Shown: positions 62,921 to 64,000 of the stretch, piece by piece
Position numbering within the stretch: position 1 is the first letter of the stretch
Layout of the letters: each line of letters opens with the position of its first letter
Assembly (NCBI RefSeq): GCF_007827955.1
Contig: NZ_VITR01000007.1
Location: 309,006 to 373,005 of the forward strand
Length of the DNA stretch: 64,000 nucleotides
From: Nitrospirillum pindoramense
GTDB lineage: Bacteria; Pseudomonadota; Alphaproteobacteria; Azospirillales; Azospirillaceae
Reading direction: 5' to 3'
Program-made: the position numbers and the translations under genes
The notes under the pieces: model-generated
Database searches by the model: none
What the model saw: the letters and a program-made list of their open reading frames with translations, nothing else
Told to the model about the DNA's origin: nothing

Positions 62921-63850
62921 TCAATTCAGGCGGTTCCGCAGATGCTGCACCAGGGTGGCCGCCTGGTCCAGCAGTTGGGCCGAGGTGCCGGCGCGGGCAC
63001 CCAGTTCCAGGAAGGTCTCGAACGCGGCGATGGCGGCGGCGATGTGGCCGAGCTGCGCCTGCAACAGGCCGGATTCACGCCACAGCGGCACCTGGCCCGG
63101 CGCCATCAGCAGCATGGCCTCGACCGCCTCGGCCGCCAGGTCGGGCCGCTCGCCACGCATGTGCAGCAGCTTCACATTGTTATGCAGGCGCAAGAGGATG
63201 TCGCGGTTGCCCACAGGGGCGTAGTGGTCGGGCTCCAGCTCCGCCGCCGTGCCGGAGGTCTGCTTGATCAGGTCGCGCAGGTCGACCACGCTCAGGACCC
63301 GCCCGCCGCCAAAGGGATCGATGATGGCCCGCTCGCCCCCGTGTTCCAGGCGGATGAGGAAATGGCCGGGAAAGTTCAGTCCCACCATGGTCCAGCCCTG
63401 GGCGCGGGCGGCGTGGATGTAGAGGATGCCCAGCGCCACCGGCAGGCCCCGCCGCCGGTCGATGACCCGGGCCAGGTTGGCGTTCTGCGGATCCTCATAG
63501 GTGGCGCTGTCGCCCTCGTACCCCATGCGGTCCACCAGAACACCCCGCAAGGCATCCAGGCATTGGCCGAGGGTCAGCGTCTCGCGTGGTCGGATGGCCA
63601 GCTGAGCCGCCACGGCGGTGGACAGGGTGGTGAGATGGCGGCGATAGGAGGACAAGGCGCCCTCGCCCCCCGACAGGGCGGCCAGCGCCAGGGCGGTTTC
63701 CGCCAGGTCGATGTCCTCGTCGCGCATCTGGCCCACGGCGCGCAGCAGCGCGCGGGCTTGCGCCTGGCCCTTGCCGGCGCGGCCGCGATTTGGGGACAGC
63801 TGGCTGGTCACGGACTGGATGCTCCCTCCGGCATCGGGTTTCCGGGACAT
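62921..63850 (-). CDS. SirB1-like transglutaminase-fold/TPR protein
   Basis: I start at MSRKPDAGGSIQSV (63850). The 309-residue protein has the SirB1/YchA pattern: MRDEDIDLAETALALAALSG, then NLARVIDRRRGLPVALGILYIHAARAQGWTMVGLNFPGHFLIRLE, AIIDPFGGGRVLS, and a C-terminal helical TPR-like part (AVEAMLLMAPGQVPLWRESGLLQAQLGHIAAAIAAFE). The expected nucleophile position has no clear Cys, as in other SirB1 members, so it is likely not an active peptidase. Function unknown. It precedes gshB by 115 bases on the same strand. Confidence 0.85.
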   Translation of the reverse strand: MSRKPDAGGSIQSVTSQLSPNRGRAGKGQAQARALLRAVGQMRDEDIDLAETALALAALSGGEGALSSYRRHLTTLSTAVAAQLAIRPRETLTLGQCLDALRGVLVDRMGYEGDSATYEDPQNANLARVIDRRRGLPVALGILYIHAARAQGWTMVGLNFPGHFLIRLEHGGERAIIDPFGGGRVLSVVDLRDLIKQTSGTAAELEPDHYAPVGNRDILLRLHNNVKLLHMRGERPDLAAEAVEAMLLMAPGQVPLWRESGLLQAQLGHIAAAIAAFETFLELGARAGTSAQLLDQAATLVQHLRNRLN

Positions 63851-64000
63851 AGCGCATCGCCGGGGCGGGTGTCGACCACCAAAGCCGCCGGAACCCTTAA
63901 TGAATGCTTGTATGAGTTCCACTCATCGGGCCGCCTCCTGGTAGGATGGTTGGCCTGATGGCCGGGAGAGGGTCGCCGCAGAACGCTCGAAGTTATGTCT
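63851..64000. other. Upstream region at the window edge
   Basis: This is the leader of the SirB1-like gene. It has a mildly A/T-rich promoter-like stretch (63896-63925), but no complete gene and no recognisable operator. Confidence 0.4.

Overview
The window is 64 kb of high-GC chromosome from an alphaproteobacterium, most likely Rhodospirillales/Azospirillaceae (Azospirillum, Nitrospirillum or Niveispirillum type). This is inferred from strong G/C bias at third codon positions, from the gene order hisB-hisH-(acetyltransferase)-hisA-hisF-hisE-HIT (as I recall it from the Azospirillum his cluster), and from a general L-amino-acid (AapJ-type) binding protein. All names come from reading translations and motifs; no database search was run.

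Layout. 1-9.1 kb: metabolic genes (EamA exporter, an SDR/hydroxyacid dehydrogenase pair, GIY-YIG protein, GST, a secreted GH31 glycosidase behind a LacI-type operator, pirin, a membrane-protein/XRE regulator pair, a FliL-like secreted protein), then tRNA-Arg(CCT). 9.18-19.7 kb: an integrative element inserted in the 3' end of that tRNA and bounded by a 41-bp perfect direct repeat. It carries a tyrosine integrase, XRE regulator, Bro-N antirepressor, RNase H-like protein, serine recombinase, acetyltransferase, VapE-type helicase and a T7-endonuclease-I-like resolvase. It has no capsid, tail or terminase genes, so it looks like a phage satellite or a reduced prophage. 19.7-22.2 kb: an accessory strip beyond attR with the relic of a second integrase leader and a decayed effector/immunity locus: a frameshifted BPSL0067-like (type VI amidase-type) gene followed by three tandem secreted STY0301-like paralogues.

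22.3-64 kb is core-like: S9 peptidase, KamA-type radical SAM enzyme, DUF599, the end of tyrosine catabolism (fumarylacetoacetate hydrolase and maleylacetoacetate isomerase, with a divergent MarR regulator and palindromic operator), a two-subunit isoquinoline-oxidoreductase-type molybdoenzyme, AapJ-like binding protein, dicarboxylate symporter, hslVU, the his cluster, flavohaemoglobin, LOG-family hydrolase, dnaK-dnaJ, two ABC-2 permeases, recX, a large MscS channel, a sulfite-oxidase-like enzyme, glutathione peroxidase, a PAS histidine kinase, DUF1289, gshB and a SirB1-like protein.

A repeat of about 130-145 bp occurs just after the stop codons of four unrelated genes, always in the sense orientation, and ends in a hairpin whose arms vary with compensating changes; a fifth, divergent copy lies before hinT. 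This 3'-UTR family, the satellite-like element and the eroded effector/immunity locus are the parts most worth a second look.
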